Source of the DNA: Asterochloris sp. CNOR1
Lineage: Eukaryota; Chlorophyta; Trebouxiophyceae; Trebouxiales; Trebouxiaceae
Reading direction: 5' to 3'
Assembly (NCBI GenBank): GCA_963969365.1
Contig: OZ017746.1
Span: 3,968,001-4,032,000, forward strand
Length of the DNA stretch: 64,000 nt
The translations under genes were made by a program, and so were the position numbers. Under the pieces are notes generated by a model. The model was not told the DNA's origin, did no database searches, and was given only the letters and a program-made list of their open reading frames with translations. How positions within the stretch are numbered: the stretch's first letter is position 1; each line of letters begins with the position of its first letter. Shown here one piece after another: positions 11,414-22,200 of this stretch.

Positions 11414-14400
11414 ATGACTGGCTATATGTGCAAAGTCAGTAGTTCCGCCATGCAGGCGGGCCCCCAGGCTACACAGCTATTCAAATTTGAGCAGAGCGGC
11501 GGGGCTGGCTCATGGGAGAGGTATTCCGCCAGTGTCAGCTGGGACTTTGTGAATGTAAATGCCGACAGCCGCAGTTTGGCCGCAAAATGGCAAATTGAGG
11601 CTGGGGAACTTGAGACAGAGGTGAGGCAGAGCGATGACACAACAATACAGCCAATGCATGTGCATCTCGACCTGGCCTGGTTGCCTCGGCTAGCTGCCGT
11701 GCCCTGGACACCATTGCTAGTGCACAGTGTAGCATTGCCAGAGCCTGCCTGCCATGTGAGGCATGCCATGCCTGCCTCAGGATTCATTGCCTGCATCCTG
11801 CTCACAGCACCCCAATCCCTTGGCACACAACCCCTGCAGGTGTCTGACCAATTTGTGTGCGAACTGGCCCAGCAGCGGTGCATCATTGGGACCGCAGCAG
11901 GCGATGCCTGGGCCCTCAGATTCCCCACCGCTGCAGCGTGCCAGGCCTTTGCAGACAAGTACAATGCCTGCCTCTTTGAAAACACCTATGAGAAGCCCTA
12001 CACAGATGCTGAGCGAGCACAGGTGGGTTTGCAAAGCCAGGCAGTGTTGCCTGTGCTTGAGCAACCAGCTATAATGCCTGTCTGACAAGAATTGTGAGAA
12101 GCCCTTGACAGATGCCAAGCGGGCATATATGAGGCTGCAAAGGCCAGACATTCATGCCATGTTGTGTGCCTGCGTGAGCCTGCCTTTGCCACTGCATGTC
12201 CCAAGGTGCACTGGTGTTGCAGTAGTCACGCTTTGATGCAATGCCTGCCTGTGCGGTTGCGCCATTGCCAGGGCAGTAGGCGCGCGTTGGTGACCGCTGC
12301 CCCCGCCTCTGCGCAGGTGTTTGGCAATGACTCTGTGCTGGGCAGGGGCAACGAGACAGCCGAGTCTGCGCAGCAGTGGCAAGACGATGTGGACATGCCG
12401 GTGAGTCTGTGTTCAGATAACACAAAGCTTGATCCTGATCTGTGCTTGCAGCTGTGCAATGCTGCATCCAGGCTGCACTGGCCTCTCTGCAGATCTCAAC
12501 CTGCAGCCCCTCTGCACCACTTCTGGTTTCATGTGTTCCAGGTCGGTGTGCCAAGGCAGTGCCTGCTTTGTGTGTGCAGTCTGCAGCGCCCCAGTGCTTG
12601 CCCTAGCACTGGTCCTGACCTGTGCTGCAGACTACCACCACCACGGTGTGGGGACGTGTGGTCCAAGCATCCATGTCAACCTGATGCCTGTTGTGTGTGT
12701 GCAGGACGGGTGTCCCCTGCGCACTGCTGACGCACGCCACCTCTCCATCTGCGGGCTGCCTGCACCTGTTCATGGGGCATGCAGGCCATGTATCAACTAT
12801 GAGCTAGTGGCTTTATGTGTGCAGGAGGCAGCTCCTCCAGGGGTGGCAGAGCGCTACCGCAGGAGCTCAGCCATTGGGACGCCAGGCAAGCAGGCATATG
12901 GAGTGCGCATGGGCGCCGGCGTCAACAGCTACGTTGTGCGCGACAAGCAGATCGAGGTTCTCAAGAATGTCCACGGAGGTGTCAGGGTGAGGCAAATTGC
13001 CATCTGAGTGATCACTTGCTGTCTGGGGCTGTGATTGCTGGCAGCCCAGCCCCCTCATGTGCAGTGTGGTGCATGGATGAGGCAGACCTTGGCATGCTGC
13101 CTGTGGTGGCAGCAGCAGGCAAGCAGCATGTGGCTCAGATACCACACATGTTCAGCGTGTGACACAGGTGGACCTGAGCTTAGGCGTTGCGTGCTGCAAA
13201 TGCTGCAGGCGAGCAACCTGAGCTTCAATGTCACGCCCCCCCGCGGCAGCAGCAGCTTCACGCCCAGCAAGCTCATGCTGATGAACCAGGAGCAGCGCAT
13301 GAACATGCTGAGCCCCGACAAGGGTGACCGGTTGTACCACACTGACATAGAGACCGGCAAGTGAGTGTGTCTTGCACCAGTCTGTGGCCGGGCCAAACGC
13401 CTCTTGTGCAGTGCTCTGCATTGCCAAGGTTACACAGCAGCAGCACGACCGGCAGCACAGTGCAGCTCTTGAGGCACCCAGCAGCTCTGCCGCTGAGCCT
13501 GCCTGTACCATGTGGGGTTGCACCACATCCTGGATACTTGCACTGCTGACCCCCACCGCCTGATGCTGCAGGGTTGTGTCAGAGTGGGGCTTTGAGAAGG
13601 ATGGGCTGGGCAGGGGCATGGTGGACATGGTCAATGACTCTAAGGGAGCCCAACTGGATAACAGGGACACCTTCCTGGGCATTGGCTCCAAGACGTAAGT
13701 CTGCTGTCCAGCCTGCCAAATGCATCACCTTCAGTGCACGCATGGACTGCCCAGCCTGCCATATGCTGCAAGATGCCTGTCTCACAACCTACTCAGCCTG
13801 CATGATTCTGCTGTCTGTGTCTTGGACCAGACAACACCTTCTGCAGGTATCACTTGCACCCCTTGGCCTGCACGCTGTATACGTGAACATACACACATGC
13901 CAAGCTGCTCAGGCGGTGTTGTCCTGTGCAGGCTGAATCGGTGGGACATGCGCGCACCTGAAGGCATCGTGCAGGAGATGGGCAGCCCTTCAGTCATGGG
14001 CTGGCAGGCCGGTCACGACTACAAGACCAATGTCAAATTCACCTGCATGGCTACCTCAGGCAAGCAGAGGCTGCATGTATGGGCATTTCAGCAGCTGCAG
14101 CACTGAGCCATGCAGCCAGCTTGCATGTATGCCAAATTAAGTGTGGACTGCTGCCACATGCTGGGTGCTTTTGCAGCAATTAGCTGAAGATCAGGCGGCA
14201 GCATGTGCCGCAGAAAAGTCAGCCCGCCTTGCTGCCGTGCAGGTGATGGGTATGTTGTGATTGGCTCTGAGGATGGCCAGGTTCGTATGTTTAGCGAGAC
14301 AGACAAGGCTCTATCCCGGGCCAAGACCAGCATCCCAGGCCTGGGCGCCCCCATCACATCTGTGGATGTGACATATGATGGGAAGTGGGTGGTGGCCACC

Positions 14401-15677
14401 ACCAAGAGCTACCTGATGGTCATCAAAACCAGCTACAGAGTGAGTGAAATTGCCTGATCTCCCTTGCACCTCGTGGCGAGCCTTCTCTGGCTGATCTGGT
14501 GGCGAAGGCCTAGCTGCGCAGTAGTGTCACCAGTTTCCAGCAAGAAGTGGTGCCACTGCTGAACGGCCAAAGCCTGTCAGAGAAGCATGCACAGCACCGG
14601 GGTGTGAGGTGCTCAGCGCAGCTCAAAATCTGGACTTCGCATAGCCCCGGTATCTTGAGAGGCCACTGTACTGGTAGCACATCCTCTCAAGCTGCTCTGA
14701 TCTACAAGGGCTTCAGTTTGTCCAGCTGCGCCTTTCGTCTACCAGCCAGCCAGCCAGGCCTCTCAAACCTGTTGGAGAGACCTGCTGCCAGGCTGGCCCA
14801 GCAGCACCTTGCATTGGCCCCTTGTGGCTTCATGTTACTGCCCTGCAGCACCTTGCCTGAGCTGCATTAGACGGGTGCTAGCTAGGCAACCAGAAGAGGC
14901 CCCTGGTCTGCCTTGCAAGAGCCACCTCTTGCCAAGTTCTGCACTGTGCACAGGCAAGCCAGGCCAGTTACCCTGACACCCCTGACCCGCCCTGCAGGAC
15001 AAGGGCGGCAAGGAGACCAATGGCTTCAAGGGACGCATGGGGGCCAATGCCCCTGCCCCCCGCCTCCTGCGCCTGAAGCCGGAGGACATGGCCAAAGTCG
15101 GGGGCGCCCCCCTGCGCACCGGGCGCTTCACCTGGGTCACCGAGGCTGGGCGCCAGGAGCGCTGGATCGTGGCCAGCTTGGGCAGCTACACAGTGCTCTG
15201 GAACTTCAGGTGGGTGGGCAGCGGGTGCCGCCTCCCGCTGTGGCTCCTCAGGCATCAAACAGCCACATGTAGGCCTGCCGTCTGGGGCAGTCAGCTCTGC
15301 TGGGCTGAGGTAGCTCAGCAAGAGGTCCACAAGGTGCAGGCTCGACACGACGCCAGAAAGACTTGCCTGACGTTTTGTCTGATCCGCACATGCTAAGCGC
15401 TCCCAAGCACATCCTGTCATTGTGCAGGGATTGTCTTCATGTCTGCTCAGCTACTTCCCGCGTGCTGTGCAGGACTGTCAAGCTGTGTGAGCCCACGCTG
15501 ACCTCATATGGTGGCCTAACCACATGCACAGAGTACCACCTGAGCCAGAAGCCCGAGTCTGTGGTGGACTCTGTCTTTATGCATGACAACTACGCGCCCT
15601 CACCACATGGTGATGAGAACTCCATGGTGGTCGTCACCAAGCATCAAGTGTACAGTCTAGCAGATGATGATGAGTGA
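11414..15677 (+). CDS. VID27/CYPRO4-like protein with C-terminal beta-propeller
   Basis: This resembles the VID27 family (yeast vacuolar import and degradation protein 27; CYPRO4 in plants); its molecular role is poorly known. I chose ATG 11414 (MTGYMCKVSSS). The N-terminal exon has LFKFEQSGGAGSWERYSASV, typical of the PH-like N-terminal part. An exon at about 11840-12020 carries FPTAAACQAFADKYNACLFE. Then come AYGVRMGAGVNSYVVRD, LYHTDIETGKVVSEWGF, FLGIGSKTLNRWDMR, GDGYVVIGSEDGQVRMF, VDVTYDGKWVVATTKSYLMV and RWIVASLGSYTVLWNF, the signature stretches of the VID27 propeller. The last exon ends SLADDDE with TGA at 15675-15677. The intron after the FADKYNACLFE exon holds a decayed copy of that exon at about 12070-12125. 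At least nine introns are present. Confidence 0.9.
12064..12126 (+). repeat. Decayed copy of the VID27 exon segment 11953-12020 in the next intron
   Basis: The run tataatgcctgtctgacaag matches tacaatgcctgcctctttga about 111 bp upstream, and the match continues through gagaagccc, acagatgc and gcggg/gcgag. The intronic copy has a stop codon and indels, so it is not coding. This is direct sequence evidence for a local tandem duplication spanning exon and intron. Confidence 0.8.
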
Positions 15678-16173
15678 ACATGCCACATATTTGCAACCCC
15701 TTCCCTCCCTCTATGACCTGTGCACACGTGTGTGTCTGCAATGCTTTGACATTATGAAATGGATTTCGCTTCTCAAGCTTCTGGCAGCATGTATCACCAG
15801 TTCTGCTGAAGCCAGAGATGTATGACGTGCATGCACGGGTGCAACCCATGGGCATTGCTGTATACGTCTTCCGCTTAGGCCTCAGGCGACGACCTTCATC
15901 TACAATTAGGTGGTGCCTGCACATGTCCCCCAAGGACATGTGCTGTCCTTCCCACATTGCCTCTCTTGCAGCAGAAGCGGCACCGATTGCTGTTCACCCA
16001 TCTCAAAGTATCCATTGACCAGCCGGGCTTGCACAGGTTTGTCTTCCCTCCACTCTGCCCTGGCAGCAAAAATAGAAAGCAAGCCAGACATTATAGTAAT
16101 AAATTTGAAGTGCCCACTGTTCAGCAGTGACTGAAGGCCCTACTGCACAGCACAATTAACCCAGTGCCTTTCG
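15678..16173. other. Intergenic region between VID27-like gene and COQ10 (tandem, same strand)
   Basis: About 500 bp hold the 3' UTR of the VID27-like gene and the promoter and 5' UTR of COQ10. The AT-rich stretch ataatttgaagtgcccactg (from about 16096) lies roughly 80 bp before the COQ10 ATG. No recognisable gene is present. Confidence 0.4.
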
Positions 16174-18210
16174 ATGCGCCGAGGCGCACTGCAGCAGCTC
16201 ATACGATCAGGGCTCCACATTGCACAACAGCAAGAGTGCCAGGCCATGAAAATTTCGCAGCAGTTTTGCCTCAGGAATCTGAGCTCATTGACAAACCATG
16301 ACGCGCATGCCTGCCATGGCTCTTTCCCAGAGCGTGCGCAATATAGTGGCTGTCTGCTCCAACCCTTGACGGTACAGCAGCGCTGCCTGTTCTCACTGCC
16401 AGGCCAGGGGGGCGACGATTGCAACAAAGACTACAAAGAGCGGCGGCTTATCGGGTCAGCACAGTTCTCCACTTACAGGCCTTTCAGCAGAGGCCACCTG
16501 TCACTGCTGCCCAGAGCCATGTCATGATGCCTCTGCTGGCTGCAGGTATTCACCACAGCAGCTGTACTCGGTGGTGGCTGCCGTTGAGCATTACAGGGAG
16601 TTTGTGCCCTGGTGCCAGAAATCAGAGCTCATTAAAAAGGAGGACGACAAGTACCTGGAGGCAGTGCTGGAAGTTGGGTTCAAGCTGTTTGTGGAGAGGT
16701 GCGCTGGTGACAAGTGCTTGCACTGTGCGCTCACAATGCCTCTGCAGCTGGAGCAGCCTGCGGCAGGCATTTCTGTCCCAGCCACCCTTGGGTTGGGTGC
16801 TTGTGTTCGGGTTGGGTGCCTGTATGGGCCTGGCTCCATGTGAGTAGGCCTGCTGCTGCCTGCATGGGCCTGCTCCTGCCTCAATGGGGATGCCGTACAT
16901 GCAGGCGCCTCTACAGCCAAGATCTGCCTGGTGGCTGCTCAAGTTGCGTGCAGGCTGTTGGGCCGTCATGCCGTCTTGAAGGCTCCATTTTTCTGCCAAG
17001 TGTTGCTGTGCGGCATTGGCTGATGTGCCTGCCTGCTGTCCATGGCCTATGGGAGCACGCCTGGGGTGCCTTCAGCCCTTGATGTGCTATTAGCCCTGTT
17101 CCTGCTGTTTCCCTAGCCAGGCTCCCTGCCGGCGGAGTCAGTGGAGTCAGTCATCAGGAGCTGGGCAAGGAGATCAGAGGGGCCTGGGCTAGAGCAGTGG
17201 TGCAAAGGGAGCAGAGGCAAGCCTGCCTCCAGCCAACACCCACAACCTGCAATGCACCTCTGTTTTGCAGGTACACCTCTCAGGTGTTCCTCAAGCCCGG
17301 GCACCAGGTCATCTCCAAAGTCTACGACAGCACATTGTTTGACCACTTAGATAGCACATGGGACTTTGCGGTGGGCCCCGCACCCACCAGCACCTGGCTG
17401 ACCTTCAGCGTCGACTTTGGCTTCAAGTCGCCGCTGTACCGTCACATAGCAGCAGTATTTTTTGAAGAGGTGGGCTGCACTGCTCTGTCAGTCTTTTGTG
17501 TGTGTGTTGAGCTTGATGTGGAGAGGGTGCCGAGGGCTTCTGTGCAAAGGGCATGTGTCTGTCTCCACACAGGCTGCTGGCTGCGTATGCGCAGCTCAGC
17601 CAGAAGCTGTTGCACATCAGGGGAAGGTGCCTCTCTGCAATATCTTCAGGCAGGCTGGGACAGGCTGCTGGCTGACATGCGCAGCTCAAGCCGGAGGTGC
17701 TTCTTGCTGAGAGTATCTGCTAAAAGCCTCAACCGCACAGTACCTGTTTCTGCTGAAGCAGGCTGTGAGCTTTGTCTACGCAGCTTGATGTGCGTCGCAT
17801 CCCATAACAGAGGGAGGCGGCCCACCCCACAAGCAGTCAGCCTCTGGGTTGCTATCTGCGCCTGTGCAGCCCGAACAGGAAGTGCTGCCTGCAGGTTGTC
17901 GCCCGCATGGTTGGAGCCTTTGAGCAGCGGTGCCAACATCTGTATGGACCATCCTCTCTGCAGAAAAAGACAAGCGCTGAATCCAGACAGGTGAGCCACA
18001 GTTGCATGTGGTGTGGGCCTGTTTGCCTTAATTGGAGCGTGTTGATAGCACACTGCCATCATCACAGATTCAGACTCCACACTGCTCTTGCTACCATTCA
18101 TCTGGGCTTGCCAGCGAGGCGCATTACTTGACAGAATGTCTTCGTGCTGCAGACAATAAAGCCCCTCTCAGCAAGGGGATGACAGCAGGGCAGGGAAGTC
18201 TGCACCCCTA
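16174..18210 (+). CDS. COQ10: Coenzyme Q-binding protein COQ10 (START/polyketide-cyclase fold), mitochondrial
   Basis: COQ10 binds ubiquinone on the mitochondrial inner membrane and is needed for efficient CoQ function. Exons 16174-16454, 16546-16698, 17271-17469 and 17895-17990 join in consistent phase (2, 2, 0, 0). Exon 1 starts MRRGALQQLIRSGLHIAQQQ, a basic arginine-rich stretch that fits a mitochondrial presequence, and ends ERRLIG. The domain follows: YSPQQLYSVVAAVEHYREFV, PWCQKS, VGFKLFVERYTSQV, VYDSTLFDHLDSTW, FKSPLYRHIAAVFFEEV and VARMVGAFEQRC, all family hallmarks. The C-terminus is uncertain. After 17990 a GTGAGC donor is followed by an acceptor near 18066 that opens about 47 codons to a TAG near 18210; otherwise a short read-through ends near 18130. 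The third intron holds a 91-bp tandem duplication (17571 and 17662). Confidence 0.92.
17570..17700 (+). repeat. 91-bp tandem duplication in a COQ10 intron
   Basis: caggctgctggctgcgtatg at about 17571 is repeated as caggctgctggctgacatgc at about 17662, each followed by cgcagctca and a gaagc/gaggtgc tail. It lies wholly inside the intron between exons 3 and 4. Confidence 0.75.
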
Positions 18211-18241
18211 GGTGGTGCCGCTCCAAATGCAATCAGTTCAC

Positions 18242-18997
18242 ATTGAACTCAGACCACTCCAGACTGGGCTGGTGCAAGCCCATCAGCTGCCCAGCCCCCT
18301 GAAATTTTGGTCCAGAACGCCATCTGAGTCATCAGGCTGCATGGCAGCATGCACAACCGTGTGAAGAGCTTTCTGTGCCCACAAACAGCAAGACCGACAT
18401 GCAGGCAGACTTGACCCACCTTTGATTGACCTGTGACCGCACTGCAACAGTGTCCCCAGCTTCATATGTCTGCTGCTGGGCCTTGAGTCTGGCTTTGGAC
18501 CTCAGCTGTCTTAATGAAGAATGGGTCAACAGCAGCTCTGCCTGCAGGGCATGACACATCCTCAGGGCATGTCCCTGCACAGCCTGTCAGCAGCCTACTG
18601 AGCTGATTAATCTCCAGCGCTGCACGCATGCACTGGGTGGTCCGCTCACGTCCAGCTCGCTGCACCAGGCATTGTAGTTCACATCAATGGGCGCCTCTGG
18701 CCTGCCCTGGACCTGGGACCGGAGCAGAATGGTGTTGTGCTTGCTCCGCTGCCTCTGGCTGTGCGTGTGTGCCATTGTGTGCTTTCTCACACAGGGCTGG
18801 CGCCCAGCAAAGCACTGAAGGATGTGCTGGCATGCACTGCCCTGAGCCTCTGCAGCCACAACTTCACTTGTCTCAAACCCGTATAAGAGTGCTTCAGGCT
18901 CTGACGAAAATCACGCACCAGCCTCTCGCGATGACTGCAAATTTGCTTCAAGCTTGTCATGTGTCCAGCCAACTCTATGCCAGGATTTGGAGGTCAT
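18242..18997 (-). CDS. Possible small gene of unknown function
   Basis: On the minus strand an ATG at 18997 opens MTSKSWHRVGWTHDKLEANL. Joining by a GTGATT donor to an acceptor near 18770 continues into QRQRSKHNTILLRSQVQGRP and then APIDVNYNAWCSELD. Further open stretches on the same strand read LEINQLSRLL and LRQLRSKARLKAQQQTYEAG, and one frame closes with LHQPSLEWSEFNVN then TGA near 18242. The charged, leucine-spaced stretches suggest a short helical or coiled-coil protein. I cannot join all pieces in consistent phase and do not recognise the family. It would converge on COQ10 and diverge from the gene starting at 19205. Confidence 0.35.
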
Positions 18998-19204
18998 GCT
19001 GCGGTGCCCTATGGCTCTTCCGGCAGGTGAGTCAAACGCTTGACCTATTGTCGAGTCACATGGGAGTTGCGCCCCCATGTAAACGGCCGGCAAATGGAAC
19101 CTATTGCATGTGATCAGTGAGGGTGAGAGCATAATGCTCCCGGTCATAAGATGCCTATCAGGTTGGGCATAGTAACCAACACTCAGGACAGGTGATCAGC
19201 CATC

Positions 19205-22200
19205 ATGCCAGAGGCCTCCAGCAAAGCAGCTCTGACTGCAGGTACTCCTGCATCAGTAGGTGAGCCCTGCATGTCATTTGTGCATGTCTGACGTGTCATT
19301 CATTGGCCTGTCACTGGCAGCAGCTGTACAGTGGTGCCTAGAGTGCATCTGAGTGCCTGCAGGGAGGACAGTTGAGCCCTTGGTAGCAGCGAGGCAGACA
19401 AGCGTGCCGTACAACCCCCAGCTTGCTCACAGATGGGCATTCTTCGCCAAGACTTTGCTCGTGCTGTGGCGCATCCAGCCTCACCCAAGCGACGATGAGG
19501 AGAGTGCCTCTGGGGAGGCGCGGCCGGTGTTCAACCCCCAGTACTCGCTGGCTGCGCCAGATCGGGCAGCGCTGCAAACAGGTGGGCCTGAGCATAGGCT
19601 GCTGCATGTCCTCAGTCTTCAGTACTGGCTGGCTGCACTAGGCTGGCAGCTTTGCAGTGAGGAGATGAGTGGTTGAGGCGGGAGGCTGGGCTCTGCATGC
19701 CAGCTTCCGTTGGTGGCAGGTGCAATTCTGGGCTTGTGCTGCCATTGCCTGATGTCTCCAGCCTTCAGTGCTTGCCAGCTGTGACAGACTCAGCAGTGCT
19801 GCAAGCAGGTGGTGCAGAGTTCACACACAAAGCCCATTCTCCTTGGGACCAGACAACTGCATTGTGCTGCATGCCTGTGCTGTTACCTGCACATCAAGTT
19901 CTGCAAGCATTTGTTGCTGATGTGCGCTCGACATGGCCAGCTTGATCTGGCCCAACAACGCTCAAACCTGCTGCAAGCTATTGGATCAGCTCTGTGTCGT
20001 GTCGGTCTAGGTGCAGCTCAGGCTCCGCTGCCCAGGGAAATGCTGACACCAGCATGTCCTGCTGTGTCACGCTGCCCCTCCTTCTGGCACAGGTAACGGC
20101 AACCTTGCCAATGTGTCAGCAGCGCACGCTGCTGTGTCACACAGCCCTTTTTGGTGGCACATGTGCTGGTGCAGTGGAGAGCGCCCAGGCACATGCTGTC
20201 ACCAGCATGTGGTGCTGCGTCACAATGCCCCTCTCTATGCCACAGGTGCTGGCGCAGTTCAGGGCGCAGCAACCTTCGATGGCTCTGCACTTGACAGCGA
20301 CAGGTCAAGCGTGGCCTTCAAGGAGTTCCCTCCTGGAGAGCCGTTGGAGCCCATGAGGCAGCTGTCGCTCAGCAGCATTTCAGAGGCCACAGACAGCGCA
20401 AGATCCACAGAAGGTGCAGTGTCTGAAAACTTGGAATATCAAGGAGCCAGCAAGCTGTTCAGCAGAGGGAGGTCTGTCACGAGGGAGGTCTGTGCATACC
20501 TTGTCGGTTGAGCTGCCATGCTTGGTGGGGACGGTGTTGCAGATGTCACCACGCAGCAGAACTCCATCCGCGCAAAGAGCAATGGCCTCTTGGCAGGTGA
20601 GATCGCCTGATGCTCATCGCAGGCAAGCATGGGCGCCGTAGCCACTGCCAAGCTGGAGGAAGCTGCAGGTGCCAGGACTGACATGGGGCGGCGCCTGCAA
20701 GACCTGTACTCTGGCCAAACCCTTCACCTTACCAAGAGCTTTGCTGCGGGCAAGGTGGAGGGTTTGTCATTGCTTCAAAGGAGCGATTTGATTTTGTCCT
20801 GCAATGATGCAAGCCTCTTGGGATTATCTTCACACTGCCAGGCAGTACACCAAGCTTGAAGAGGTGACTGCAGTACTCAGGGACACACATGTCCCTGAAC
20901 AACCCTGCACTTTGCTACAGAGCCAGCCTCAAAGCGCTCCAGCAGACCCTCAGCGGAGGCGTCTGCACGGCAGCCACACAGCAGCAGTGGCGGCAGAGGA
21001 GCGCCAGCTGCGGCAGCGCCGGCAGGAACGGGGCCAGCACCCCCGGTGCTGCCAGTCATTGCAGAGGGGTTGGCGGCCCCTCCTGAAGGTGCTCCACCTG
21101 TGCGGCTGCTGTGAAACGACACTGATCTGGTCACTCAGGCTGCCGTACGGCATGCGTAATGTGCAGTAGCTGTCCGGATCTCATGCGGTGTCAAGGACTC
21201 CTTGCTACCTGATCATGGCTAATGAGGTGGTGTCAGAGATCACCACCGACTTGGCCGCATCTCTGGGCCGCATCTCTGGGCTGGGGCCACTCATGGTATG
21301 GGTCTGGCAACCTCTCAGCTTGCATTTGTCATGCAGGTGGTGGCAGTGCAGGCAGTGCCAGGGACGGGCCACAGATCCGACAGCAAGGGCCTGGCATGTT
21401 TGGGCCCAGCCCTTACGCACTGCCGCTGTCCAATGCAAAGTCCACGGCTGGGAGGCCTCCCATTGTCAGAGCGGTGCGAAGCAGCAATGGCAGCCTCTCT
21501 GCAGGTGGGCCGCAGAGCAGGATGATGAGCAGCTGGTCTCACATTAGTCAAGAGTCGACATCTCAAAGCCGTGCTGAACCCGCTGGCGTGCCTGCTGTGC
21601 CAGCAGAGCAACAGCATGGCAGACAGCATGGGCAAGTTGCAATTCAAAGTGCTGTCGGTGAAAGGGGTTCCTGACCTTTCTGGATTGCCTGTACATCTAC
21701 ATGTATACGGTGGCAGCGTCTACTTCTTCTGCTGAGGCTGGCAGGCCCCGCAAAGTGTACAGGGCACTCCTGGAAAGGTGGCTGACCTAAATCTTTCCCT
21801 GGTGCTTCAGAGTCTGGCAGGGTCTGCAGTCTCTGTTACAAGGCTTCTGCTTGTGCTGCAGACTGGCATGTCATGTGGACCAGCTCCCCTGTGCACCTCA
21901 GCCTTTCATCATGTTCACTTGTCTTGCAGGGGCTGGCACAAGTCGCAATGTGCTCTGAGCCCCCACTTTCAGCAGCTCTCCCCTGTGCCGCAGAGGCTGG
22001 CAGGGCCCGCAACATCTACCGGCGCATGACCTCAGACTCCAGCCCCCGCAGCGCTGTGGGGCAGCCACGTAGCAAATCTCCCACCATCAAAGCCGTTCGA
22101 GCCCCTGACGATGGTGCACCAGCCTCTCTGGCAGCACTACGGCACCAGGAGCCAGCTGGTGAGCATGCCTGTGCAGGTCTTATCCGCGAAGGCTGTTGGC

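Noticed and set aside
16546-17990. COQ10 read as a general START lipid-transfer protein
   Set aside because: The motif set HYREFVPWCQKS, STLFDHLDSTW and FKSPLYRHIAAVFFEEV is specific to COQ10 rather than other START-fold families.
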